Assembly: GCF_003584105.1 (NCBI RefSeq)
Contig: NZ_QXFO01000011.1
Coordinates: forward strand, 1 to 64,000
DNA length: 64,000 nucleotides
Reading direction: 5' to 3'
Source of the DNA: Flagellimonas taeanensis
GTDB taxonomy: Bacteria > Bacteroidota > Bacteroidia > Flavobacteriales > Flavobacteriaceae
Position 1 is the stretch's first letter. Each line of letters starts with the position of its first letter. The notes under the pieces were generated by a model, which ran no database searches, was not told the origin of the DNA, and worked only from the letters and a program-made list of their open reading frames with translations. Position numbers and translations under genes: made by a program. This document shows, piece by piece, positions 17,078 through 24,479 of this stretch.

Positions 17078-18730
17078 ATGAAATCTTTTTTCAACGTGGG
17101 CCATTTGCCCAAAATCCTTATGGTGTCCCTATGTTTCCTGAATATGTTGTCCGCCCAACAAGAATCAAAGCCAAAACTAGTGGTTGGCATCGTTGTGGAC
17201 CAAATGAGGGCTGAATATCTATACCGCTTTCAGGATAATTATACAGAGGATGGATTTAAACGCTTGATGGGCGAAGGTTTCAACGTAAAGAACATGCACT
17301 ATAATTATATCCCCACCACTACTGGCGCTGGGCACTCTTCCGTCTATACCGGAACAACGCCCGCCCATCACGGGATTGTCAACAACAACTGGTATAGCCG
17401 TGCGGAAAAAAGAATCGTTTATTGTGCGGAGGATATGGAGGTTTCACTTGTGGACGACCCAGCATACATGGACCCTAATAAAAAGGAAAACTACTCCCGT
17501 TCCCCCAAGAACCTTATGGCCAATACCATTACCGATGAGCTGAAACTGACGACCAATGGGCGGTCCAAAGTGGTGGGGGTCTCCCTAAAGGACCGTTCTG
17601 CGATATTTCCTTCCGGCCATATGGCCGATCATGCCTATTGGTACCATTCGGGGAACGGTAATTTCATCAGCAGTTCGTACTATGGGGAAGAATTACCGGA
17701 TTGGCTCATCGCTTTCAACAAAAGAAAACTGTCCGATTCCCTAATGAATCTGACCTGGGCTCCCTTTTTGCCCATGGAACGCTACCAGAACAGCAATCCT
17801 GACGATTCCCCTTTTGAAAAAATCTACAAGGGCAATAAGAAAAGTGTCTTCCCCTATAACCTGAAAAAACTGAGAAAACAAAATGGCGATTTTGCCATGC
17901 TCACCGAGGTGCCCTTTGGAAACACTATAGTAACGGAAATGGCCATGGCCACAATAGACGGGGAGGGACTGGGAAAAGGCAAGGACATGGATTTTCTCGC
18001 CTTGAGCTACTCCAGTACCGACTATGTGGGACATTATTTTGGGATTCGCTCCAAAGAACTGGAGGATACCTATGTGCGGTTGGACAGGGAACTGGCCAGA
18101 CTATTGGCCCATTTGGACAAAACTGTGGGCAAAGACAACTATTTGGTGTTCCTTACTGCTGACCATGCTGCCAGTGACCATCCCGGGTTCTTGGAGCAAA
18201 AAGGACTTCCCGGCAGTAGCTATGACCCTAAGCTGATAGGACAAGAACTGAATGAATACCTTTCCAAGGAATCCGGTATTGAAAACTGCGTCTCGTTTAT
18301 CGACAATACCCAAGTCTATTTGGTCCCAGAAATAAGGACCAACCCAGAACTCCTTAAAAAAGCGGCCCTATACCTGCAAAACTTGGACAGCGTAAAAGAG
18401 GTTTTTGTTCCTGCCCTTCACGAATGGAATTTGGCGAACAGCACTATAGGTGAGTTTGTGCGCAATGCCTACAATTCCAAAAATTCGGGGGACATTCTCC
18501 TGCATTCCTTTCCTGGCTGGATGGACCAGCGGGATTACGGCACCACCCACGGAACGGCCTACACCACGGACACGCACGTGCCTATGCTCTGGTACGGATG
18601 GGGCGTGAAGCAAGGATTGAGCGTTGCCCCATATACCATTACACAAATAGCACCCACACTGTCAATGCTTTTGGATATCCCCTTGCCAGATGCTTCGGAT
18701 AGAAGACCCATTGGTGAATTGTTCAACTAA
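17078..18730 (+). CDS. pafA: PafA-type alkaline phosphatase (threonine nucleophile)
   Basis: Secreted phosphomonoesterase of the type I phosphodiesterase/nucleotide pyrophosphatase fold, related to the phosphate-insensitive PafA of Bacteroidota. ATG 17078 is chosen because it begins a clear signal peptide (MKSFFNVGHLPKILMVSLCF, cleavage near SAQQ); upstream in-frame codons start at a TTG and are not signal-like. 550 residues. Likely active-site residues: metal ligand Asp41 (VVDQM), nucleophile Thr82 in YIPTTTGAGHSSVYTG, Asn103, and the monoesterase pair Lys171/Arg173 in SLKDRSAIFPSGH. The later metal sites STDYVGHYFG and LTADHAASDHP are intact. It would release phosphate from glycerol-3-phosphate and other esters. 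Transcribed away from the DeoR regulator. Residue matching to PafA is from memory of that family. Confidence 0.9.
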   Translation: MKSFFNVGHLPKILMVSLCFLNMLSAQQESKPKLVVGIVVDQMRAEYLYRFQDNYTEDGFKRLMGEGFNVKNMHYNYIPTTTGAGHSSVYTGTTPAHHGIVNNNWYSRAEKRIVYCAEDMEVSLVDDPAYMDPNKKENYSRSPKNLMANTITDELKLTTNGRSKVVGVSLKDRSAIFPSGHMADHAYWYHSGNGNFISSSYYGEELPDWLIAFNKRKLSDSLMNLTWAPFLPMERYQNSNPDDSPFEKIYKGNKKSVFPYNLKKLRKQNGDFAMLTEVPFGNTIVTEMAMATIDGEGLGKGKDMDFLALSYSSTDYVGHYFGIRSKELEDTYVRLDRELARLLAHLDKTVGKDNYLVFLTADHAASDHPGFLEQKGLPGSSYDPKLIGQELNEYLSKESGIENCVSFIDNTQVYLVPEIRTNPELLKKAALYLQNLDSVKEVFVPALHEWNLANSTIGEFVRNAYNSKNSGDILLHSFPGWMDQRDYGTTHGTAYTTDTHVPMLWYGWGVKQGLSVAPYTITQIAPTLSMLLDIPLPDASDRRPIGELFN

Positions 18731-18850
18731 TATGGAAAAAGTTTGATTGTTGCTGAAATTGCCCACAAATACCAAATACATACTACGCAGATAAGTGCTT
18801 GGAAGCTTGAACTCTGAATGGAGCCATCATTTCGAATTAATTATAGACCG
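18731..18850 (+). pseudogene. IS3-family transposase OrfA remnant
   Basis: Directly after the pafA stop, and in the same frame, the codons from 18740 to 18814 read SLIVAEIAHKYQIHT then TQISAWKLEL before a TGA. This matches the helix-turn-helix core of IS3-family OrfA proteins (family pattern: AEIA-KY--HPTQIS-WK-E-L). A +1 shift at the TGA continues as LNGAIIS, again like OrfA after the WK-E-L segment. There is no start codon, no OrfB and no visible terminal inverted repeat. It is a decayed fragment, not an active element. Confidence 0.7.
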
Positions 18851-19299
18851 TGGACGGGACTCGAACTTTTTCCCGGAACTCCCAATAAACAAGGACTCTT
18901 CAGCCTTTCAAAAATTTATGCTCACCGAATAGGTCACTTTTTCGGATATTAGAATATAATATATTGATTATCAATAATTTATAATATATTAGGATTTTTA
19001 TTTGTAATCAAGTGAAAATTTATTTTATCCCATAATAAAGTGAATGGAAAAAATTAAGCTAAGTAGCTAACCGTAAATTCTATTATAGCGTTCATTTAGT
19101 TGATCAATGTGCAATCCTTTCATAATGATTGGATAAAAAGGAACAGTCCACCTATTTTAAGGCGCCCTTTTTTTGCTTCAAAATATAAAATGGTTTGATT
19201 GGTGTCACCTACTTTTCTTTTATCCTGTCATCAAGAAACTTGATATCTCCTTCTTTGTTAAGAAAAAGTTAATTAGTTTTATCATGCAATAGATTACCA
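18851..19299. other. Non-coding stretch before the PAS kinase gene
   Basis: AT-rich, no convincing gene. An inverted repeat with 9-bp arms (TAATATATT at 18957-18965, AATATATTA at 18983-18991) encloses a palindrome ATTGATTATCAAT. At 18849-18866 the minus strand reads GTTCGAGTCCCGTCCACG, like the T-arm and 3' half of a tRNA, but no complete tRNA can be folded around it. Together with the IS3 remnant this looks like a decayed insertion site. Confidence 0.4.
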
Positions 19300-21483
19300 A
19301 TGGAGGTCAACCCATCATTTTTCAAAAATTGTCCTGCCCCTGTAATATTTCTGGATTGGAATCTCTGTATCATGGATTTCTCCGATAATTGGGTCAAGGA
19401 GTTCGGCAAGTCTGGTCATATTGTCGGCAAACCGTTGTTTGAGGTGATGTCCAATTTGCCCGAGGCATTGAAGAGCGATATTGAAAGCTGTAAAAACGGT
19501 AAAGCACAAATAACCGGTTCAGATAAGGTGGTGACGGAGAACAGTGATATTCTTTGGTACAGTTGGAGGATAGGCCAATGTAACAAAGAACAAAGGATCA
19601 TACTTTTTTTAGAGGACATCACCCACAGAAAGATACGGGAAGACTTATTGGTAAAGTCTCAGAAGGTCGCAAGAATTGGAGGCTGGCAATTGGATGTTCT
19701 TGGGAACAAGGTCTATTGGTCCAGTGTTACCCGTGAGATTCTTGGTGTTTCGGAAGATTTCCATGCCAGTGTGGAGTCCGCGCTGTCCTTTTATAAAGAG
19801 GGCCCCGACCGCGACCTTCTTGCCAAAGTCATCAGCGATGGTGTGGAAAAGGGCATTCCATGGGATACCGAGCACAGAATCATCAATACCAGCGGAAAGG
19901 AGATCTGGGTAAGGGTGATAGGCGAGGTGGAATCCGTGGGGGGCAAGACTGTTAGGCTTCATGGCATATTCCAGGATATAGACGAAAAAAAAAGGACTGA
20001 ACTGGAGTACAGGAAAATAAGTGAAAGACATATGCTGGCCACCAAAAAGGCCGGAATAGGGGTATGGGAGTATAATATTCCAGATCACAAGTTGAAATGG
20101 GACCAGAATATTTATGGTCTCTACGGCCTGAAAGAAACGGATTTTAAGGATGCCTTTGAGGCTTGGGATGCCTGTGTCCACCCAGATGATTATGAAAGAG
20201 CTACGGAGATCGCCCAAGAAGCCATTAGGGATAAAAAAGATTACATCATAACTTTTAGGATAAAAATGCCCAGCGGTGAAATCCGATGGATGAGATCTCA
20301 CGGAAATGTAATATGGGATGATAACGAAGAGGCCGAAAAAATGATCGGGATCACTGTGGACATCACTGATCTAAAGCTTACCCAAGACCAGCTCATGGAA
20401 TCCGAGGAATCGCTGCACGGTGTCTTTGAAAACTCATCGGTGGGCATGGCATTATTGGATCTGGGGGGAAAATTCACCAACGTCAACGAAAGTTTTTGCA
20501 AGAGTACAGGATATCTTCGTGAAGAATTGGTAGGCTCCCATTATAGGGATGTGGCCTTTTCTGAAAATGTTGATATGTATGCATCCCTTATTGAGGAATT
20601 TTTGAGGGGGGAAATTTCTACTCAACAAATGGTGACCAAACACCTTGGAAAACATGGTAAGATACATCATAAGGTAATCACTGTCACGGTGGTGAAAAAG
20701 ACTACAGGGGAAATTTCACATTTTTTGATCCAAATGGTCGATATAACCCCCCAGATCGAAGCTGAAAAAAGATTGAGAAACCTTCTGCAAATCTCAGCAA
20801 TGCAAAATGAAAGTCTCCTGAACTTTGCCCATATCGTCTCCCATAACATGCGCTCACATTCCGCCAACCTTACCATGATCACGGATTTCCTTTTGGAGGG
20901 AGGGATGGATAAGACAGAATATGACAATACCCTGGACATGTTGAACAAAGCCTCAAAAGGTCTCAATGAGACCATTTCCCATCTCAACGAAGTGGTTCAG
21001 ATAAAAACGGGCCAAGAGAAGAAGATGGATAGGATTTTGCTCAAAAAAATAGTGAACGAGGTCATGGGGAATGTGGGGGCCCTGGCCAATGAGAAAAAGG
21101 TCAAGGTAGAGGTGGATATTCCCGATGGTATTGAGGTTATGGGAATTACGGCCTATGTGGAGAGTATTGTCCAAAATTTATTGACCAATGCCATAAAGTA
21201 CAGGGATACCCAAAAGAAGCATTGCTTGGTATCCATACGTGCCAGTCAAGATGAGGAGGATGTGACCCTGGACGTGACGGACAACGGACTTGGGATTGAC
21301 ATGGAGGCCAACAGGGACAAAGTCTTTGGGATGTACAAGACCTTCCATAGGAACAAGGATGCAAAGGGAATCGGGCTCTTTATCACAAAGAGCCAGATAG
21401 ATTCCATTGGGGGAAGCATCCATGTGGAAAGCGAAGTGGGCGTCGGCTCAACTTTTCGGGTTAAATTCATTAAAGCAGTTTAG
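19300..21483 (+). CDS. Multi-PAS sensor histidine kinase, soluble
   Basis: 727-residue cytoplasmic kinase with no membrane segment. Four PAS/PAC-like modules occupy about residues 8-110, 125-235, 245-360 and 368-490. They carry typical PAC endings such as LHGIFQDIDEKK and MIGITVDITDLK. A HisKA-like dimerisation segment follows with the phosphoacceptor His515 in AHIVSHNMRSH. The HATPase domain has an N-box (VQNLLTNAIKYRD), a G1 box (DVTDNGLGIDME) and a G2 box (AKGIGLFITKSQ). The response regulator gene starts 1 bp after the stop codon, so the two form a pair. The signal is unknown; PAS folds may bind small ligands, haem or flavin, but no diagnostic cysteine for a LOV domain was noticed. Confidence 0.92.
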   Translation: MEVNPSFFKNCPAPVIFLDWNLCIMDFSDNWVKEFGKSGHIVGKPLFEVMSNLPEALKSDIESCKNGKAQITGSDKVVTENSDILWYSWRIGQCNKEQRIILFLEDITHRKIREDLLVKSQKVARIGGWQLDVLGNKVYWSSVTREILGVSEDFHASVESALSFYKEGPDRDLLAKVISDGVEKGIPWDTEHRIINTSGKEIWVRVIGEVESVGGKTVRLHGIFQDIDEKKRTELEYRKISERHMLATKKAGIGVWEYNIPDHKLKWDQNIYGLYGLKETDFKDAFEAWDACVHPDDYERATEIAQEAIRDKKDYIITFRIKMPSGEIRWMRSHGNVIWDDNEEAEKMIGITVDITDLKLTQDQLMESEESLHGVFENSSVGMALLDLGGKFTNVNESFCKSTGYLREELVGSHYRDVAFSENVDMYASLIEEFLRGEISTQQMVTKHLGKHGKIHHKVITVTVVKKTTGEISHFLIQMVDITPQIEAEKRLRNLLQISAMQNESLLNFAHIVSHNMRSHSANLTMITDFLLEGGMDKTEYDNTLDMLNKASKGLNETISHLNEVVQIKTGQEKKMDRILLKKIVNEVMGNVGALANEKKVKVEVDIPDGIEVMGITAYVESIVQNLLTNAIKYRDTQKKHCLVSIRASQDEEDVTLDVTDNGLGIDMEANRDKVFGMYKTFHRNKDAKGIGLFITKSQIDSIGGSIHVESEVGVGSTFRVKFIKAV

Positions 21484-21484
21484 T

Positions 21485-21886
21485 ATGAACACAAAGGGCA
21501 AAGCCTGCATTATCGATGATGACGCCATCCACGAATTTGGGATGACTGCCTTGATGAAGCGATTGGGATTTTCCAATGAGATATTGGTTTACCACGACGG
21601 CCAAGAAGCGATCGAGGGAATTACCAAGATGTACAAAAAAGGGATAGCATTGCCCAAGGTAATATTCTTGGACCTGAACATGCCCATAAAGGACGGCTGG
21701 GGCTTCTTGGACGACCTTTTGGAGATACCGCAACAGGATCGTGAAAACGTTGTCATTTATATTTTGAGTTCATCGAACCACCCATCCGATATGGAACGGG
21801 CAAAAAAATATAGTATAGTACGTGATTACTTGATAAAACCGTTAGCCAAAGATGATTTGTTCCAAATATTAAAGGAGCACTTTTGA
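21485..21886 (+). CDS. Single-domain response regulator (receiver only)
   Basis: 133-residue CheY-like receiver with no output domain. ATG 21485 is chosen because the receiver fold begins right there (MNTKGKACIIDDDAI); longer in-frame starts lie inside the kinase gene. The acidic pocket is Asp11-Asp13, the phosphoacceptor is Asp63 (VIFLDLNMPIKDGW), the switch Ser is in YILSSSN and the conserved Lys is Lys118 (LIKPLA). It directly follows the multi-PAS kinase. Lacking an output domain, it must pass the signal by protein contact or serve in a phosphorelay; the partner is not encoded nearby. A weak hairpin with a T-run near 21961-21980 may end the transcript. Confidence 0.92.
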   Translation: MNTKGKACIIDDDAIHEFGMTALMKRLGFSNEILVYHDGQEAIEGITKMYKKGIALPKVIFLDLNMPIKDGWGFLDDLLEIPQQDRENVVIYILSSSNHPSDMERAKKYSIVRDYLIKPLAKDDLFQILKEHF

Positions 21887-22132
21887 GGATAGTGTAAGTA
21901 TTTGTCATCATTATTGATAATGGACTTTATCGTCTTGATGGAAAGGACAGATACAGAGAACCGCTAAAAACGGATTTTTTGAACCATTTCAAGTTTTGAA
22001 ACAGTAGATTGGTTTATAGATATTTACTAGTATCATTACTATGCTCACTTTAGGTCGGTGAAGGTGGCATGCCATGTCCGGCGTTACCATTATATAGGAT
22101 ATTTTTAAAAATCGAAGGACCAATGAAACCAA
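21887..22132. other. Intergenic region between the response regulator and tmRNA
   Basis: Holds the downstream ends of two convergent transcripts. CCGCTAAAAACGG followed by ATTTTTT (21961-21980) is a short possible terminator for the kinase/regulator pair. No gene seen. Confidence 0.4.
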
Positions 22133-22169
22133 ATAAAATAAAAAAACCTGTAAATCATTGATTTACAGG
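22133..22169 (-). terminator. Rho-independent terminator of the tmRNA gene
   Basis: CCTGTAAATCA pairs with TGATTTACAGG (22147-22169) and on the minus strand is followed by a run of T residues. It lies 30 bp past the tmRNA 3' end. Confidence 0.8.
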
Positions 22170-22198
22170 TTTAATGTTTTGTTCTGATGGTCTTCTAG

Positions 22199-22594
22199 TG
22201 GAGCCGGAGGGATTCGAACCCTCGTCCAAACAAGCAATAACCATGCTTTCTACACGCTTAGTCTTCGTTTGATTGTCGACGCACGACCGACCGAAAACCG
22301 CCTATCGTACGCTTAGCTTCTTTAGTTTTACGATCTTAACGAAGCTATAAGATCGCTATGTTGACTTTTATGGTGCCCCAATAAAGGTCGCCATCAACAA
22401 GGGCTACCAAGGGACATTCAGCTTTCCCGCCTTGCGGGACTAGGCCATGACTTACTGTGATTCAGTCAATTAGGCAGCCAAAGCGTAGTTAGACTCGCCA
22501 TGTAAAAGGTTGGAACGGAGATTAACGAGCGTCAATTCCATAGCTCGGCATGCTTACATCGCCATTGGTCTTGCTGTCAAAACCGGTCGGCCCC
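22199..22594 (-). ncRNA. ssrA: Transfer-messenger RNA
   Basis: 396-nt tmRNA for ribosome rescue; it works with SmpB. The 5' end GGGGCCGACCGGTTTTGAC (from 22594) and the 3' end GGTTCGAATCCCTCCGGC plus TCCA (to 22199) form the tRNA-like acceptor stem (seven pairs, one G-U) and T-arm. The genomic sequence after the discriminator A is CT, so the CCA end is not encoded and must be added. The tag reading frame lies in the middle of the molecule, as in one-piece tmRNAs. The assignment is firm from both ends and the tag; boundaries are inferred from base pairing. Confidence 0.96.
22470..22499 (-). other. tmRNA proteolysis-tag frame
   Basis: Codons GGC GAG TCT AAC TAC GCT TTG GCT GCC then TAA encode GESNYALAA. 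Bacteroidota tags have the form GE-NYALAA; the final ALAA directs tagged proteins to ClpXP-type proteases. The precise resume codon is assumed to be the GGC. Confidence 0.9.
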
Positions 22595-22915
22595 AGTGAA
22601 CCAGATATGCTTTGCATATCGTGGGTGAACAGCCCTGAGTACTTCGTCTACGCTCAGCATAAACTATGTCGAAGAGCCTTTGTTCACGGTTCTTTTCAAT
22701 GATCGTTTTAATAGCGTTTCCCCCAAACGTTCGGGGGTCGGGCTATCGGCTGTATCTTTTTTTGTTTCTCGACTGTGCTCGAAATGACAGAAAAAGGATG
22801 TCGCCTCTATCCCTAACGCGGTCGGCAAAGGTAATTCATATTCATCAAACCATAAAAAGTTTGCTTTCCCATCACAAACCTCTTATTTTGGTCAATAATT
22901 ATACCAAATCATTTT
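22595..22915. repeat. Repeat-rich region upstream of tmRNA
   Basis: Three palindromic units of the kind scattered in flavobacterial genomes lie here. At 22633-22680 CTGAG and CTCAG arms enclose a TTCG-rich core, flanked by an inverted GTGAACA/TGTTCAC pair (about 22624-22687). At 22720-22737 CCCCCAAACGTTCGGGGG is a 5-bp hairpin. At 22764-22789 the minus strand reads TGTCATTTCGAGCACAGTCG, a common mobile repeat. Beyond them a minus-strand TACCTTTG (22826-22833) matches the -7 consensus and could start tmRNA transcription, with the repeats in its leader. No gene seen. Confidence 0.55.
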
Positions 22916-24121
22916 ATGAGATTCGGAATCATACGGGAGCGCAAAGACCCACCAGATCGCAGGGTTGTGCTTTCTCCATCAGCATGTCAAAATGTCCTAG
23001 CCCGCTTTCCAAAAGCGCAGATTTTGGTGGAATCGTCTCCCATTAGAGTGTTCACTGATGATGAATATAGGGAGAAAGGCTTGGAGATTTCTGATCAGGT
23101 AGGATCCTGTGAAGTGCTTTTGGGTGTCAAGGAAGTACCCATAGATGCATTGGTTCCCGATAAAAAATATTTCTTCTTTTCCCATACCATCAAAAAACAG
23201 CCCTATAACAGAGAACTGCTCAGGGCGATTATGGAGAAGAACATCGAACTGTACGATCACGAGGTCATCACCAACCCTAAAGGGCAGCGTTTGGTGGCCT
23301 TTGGGAGATATGCGGGCATTGTGGGGGCATACAATGGAATCCGGACATTTGGACTGAAGTATGACCTGTTCCATCTGCCGAAGGCAGAAACACTCAAGGA
23401 CCAACAGGCATTGGTTGCAGAACTTCAAAACATCCACCTTCCAAACATCAAGATTTTGCTCACCGGAAGGGGCAGGGTAGGCAATGGGGCCAAGGAAATG
23501 TTGGATGCCATGGGACTGAAGAAGGTAGGCGTGGATGATTATCTGAAAAATATGTTCCAAGAACCGGTTTATTGCCAGATAGACGCCTCGGAATACAACA
23601 AGCGCAAGGATGGTAACCGCGGTAACAAGGCCGATTTCTTTAAAAACCCACAAGAGTACAGGTCCAATTTCTTCCGTTTTGCCAAGGTGACCGATTTCTA
23701 TATTGCAGGACATTTTTATGGCGACGGCGCCCCATATCTGTATACCCGTGAGGATGCAAAGCACCCCGACTTCAAGATAAAAGTGGTGGCCGATATCAGT
23801 TGTGATATCGATGGTCCGGTGGCCACGACCCTAAGGGCATCCACCATCGCTGAGCCCATATATGGATACGATCCCCGGACAGAAACCGAAACCGATTTCA
23901 AAAAAGAGGACGCCATTGCAGTCATGGCGGTGGACAACCTTCCCTGTGAACTGCCCCGTGATGCCAGCAACGGTTTTGGCGAGGCATTTTCCAAATACGT
24001 GATTCCTGCCTTTTTTAACGGGGATGTGGACGGAATCCTTCAAAGAGCCCGGATGACCCAAAACGGCAGACTTACCGAGCGTTACGCCTACCTTCAGGAT
24101 TATGTGGACGGAAAGGAATGA
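22916..24121 (+). CDS. NAD(P)-dependent oxidoreductase, saccharopine dehydrogenase/alanine dehydrogenase-PNT type
   Basis: 401-residue cytoplasmic enzyme. The N-terminal half begins FGIIRERKDPPDRRVVLSP, the AlaDh/PNT N-terminal domain that carries the substrate-binding Arg and Lys, and contains FFSHTIKKQPYNRELL and AFGRYAGIVGAYNGIR. A Rossmann fold follows at about residue 180 (ILLTGRGRVGNGAKEML). These blocks, and the overall length, match the lysine-forming saccharopine dehydrogenase (LYS1-like) group within the superfamily. The substrate in this organism cannot be read from context: no lysine genes are nearby. ATG 22916 is the first in the conserved region. A small unknown membrane protein is encoded 40 bp downstream. 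Confidence 0.75.
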   Translation: MRFGIIRERKDPPDRRVVLSPSACQNVLARFPKAQILVESSPIRVFTDDEYREKGLEISDQVGSCEVLLGVKEVPIDALVPDKKYFFFSHTIKKQPYNRELLRAIMEKNIELYDHEVITNPKGQRLVAFGRYAGIVGAYNGIRTFGLKYDLFHLPKAETLKDQQALVAELQNIHLPNIKILLTGRGRVGNGAKEMLDAMGLKKVGVDDYLKNMFQEPVYCQIDASEYNKRKDGNRGNKADFFKNPQEYRSNFFRFAKVTDFYIAGHFYGDGAPYLYTREDAKHPDFKIKVVADISCDIDGPVATTLRASTIAEPIYGYDPRTETETDFKKEDAIAVMAVDNLPCELPRDASNGFGEAFSKYVIPAFFNGDVDGILQRARMTQNGRLTERYAYLQDYVDGKE

Positions 24122-24161
24122 TTTACCCTTGGTCGATTTAGGTTGTTTTTTTGTTAATGAT

Positions 24162-24479
24162 ATGTTATTTATCAGTATCTTGTTTGTCCTATTATTTGGA
24201 ACAGTGAACTTTAACTGGGTATATTCAGGCAATATAGATTCAGCCATAAAAAGGGCCTGTATCGATTTGGAATACAGCCTCAGGCCAAGAATCACCAAGT
24301 TTTTGCTGACCAAAGTAGATGGTGAATGCTGCGGCGATTTTTCATGCTACCATTTTGATGTAGATGTAAGACGCAATTGGGTCTGGATTTCGGAAAAGAC
24401 CCCCAAGGAATGCATCAAAAAGATATTGCCCGATTTTGATATCGAGATCAACGGCGCCAATATCCCTTCCGTGGCCTGA
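24162..24479 (+). CDS. Small hypothetical protein with N-terminal membrane segment
   Basis: 105 residues from ATG 24162. Residues 1-18 (MLFISILFVLLFGTVNFN) form a hydrophobic anchor or signal. The remainder is soluble and includes a Cys-rich patch ECCGDFSCYHFDVDV. An in-frame start at 24102 would overlap the oxidoreductase gene, so the shorter form is preferred. I do not recognise the family. It is convergent with the PHP phosphoesterase gene, the two stop codons being directly adjacent (24477-24479 and 24480-24482). The reading frame looks coding, but evidence is limited to length and composition. Confidence 0.5.
   Translation: MLFISILFVLLFGTVNFNWVYSGNIDSAIKRACIDLEYSLRPRITKFLLTKVDGECCGDFSCYHFDVDVRRNWVWISEKTPKECIKKILPDFDIEINGANIPSVA

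Noticed and set aside
18959..18991. AT-rich inverted repeat as an IS end
   Set aside because: Too AT-biased to be specific, and no matching second end was found around the IS3 fragment.
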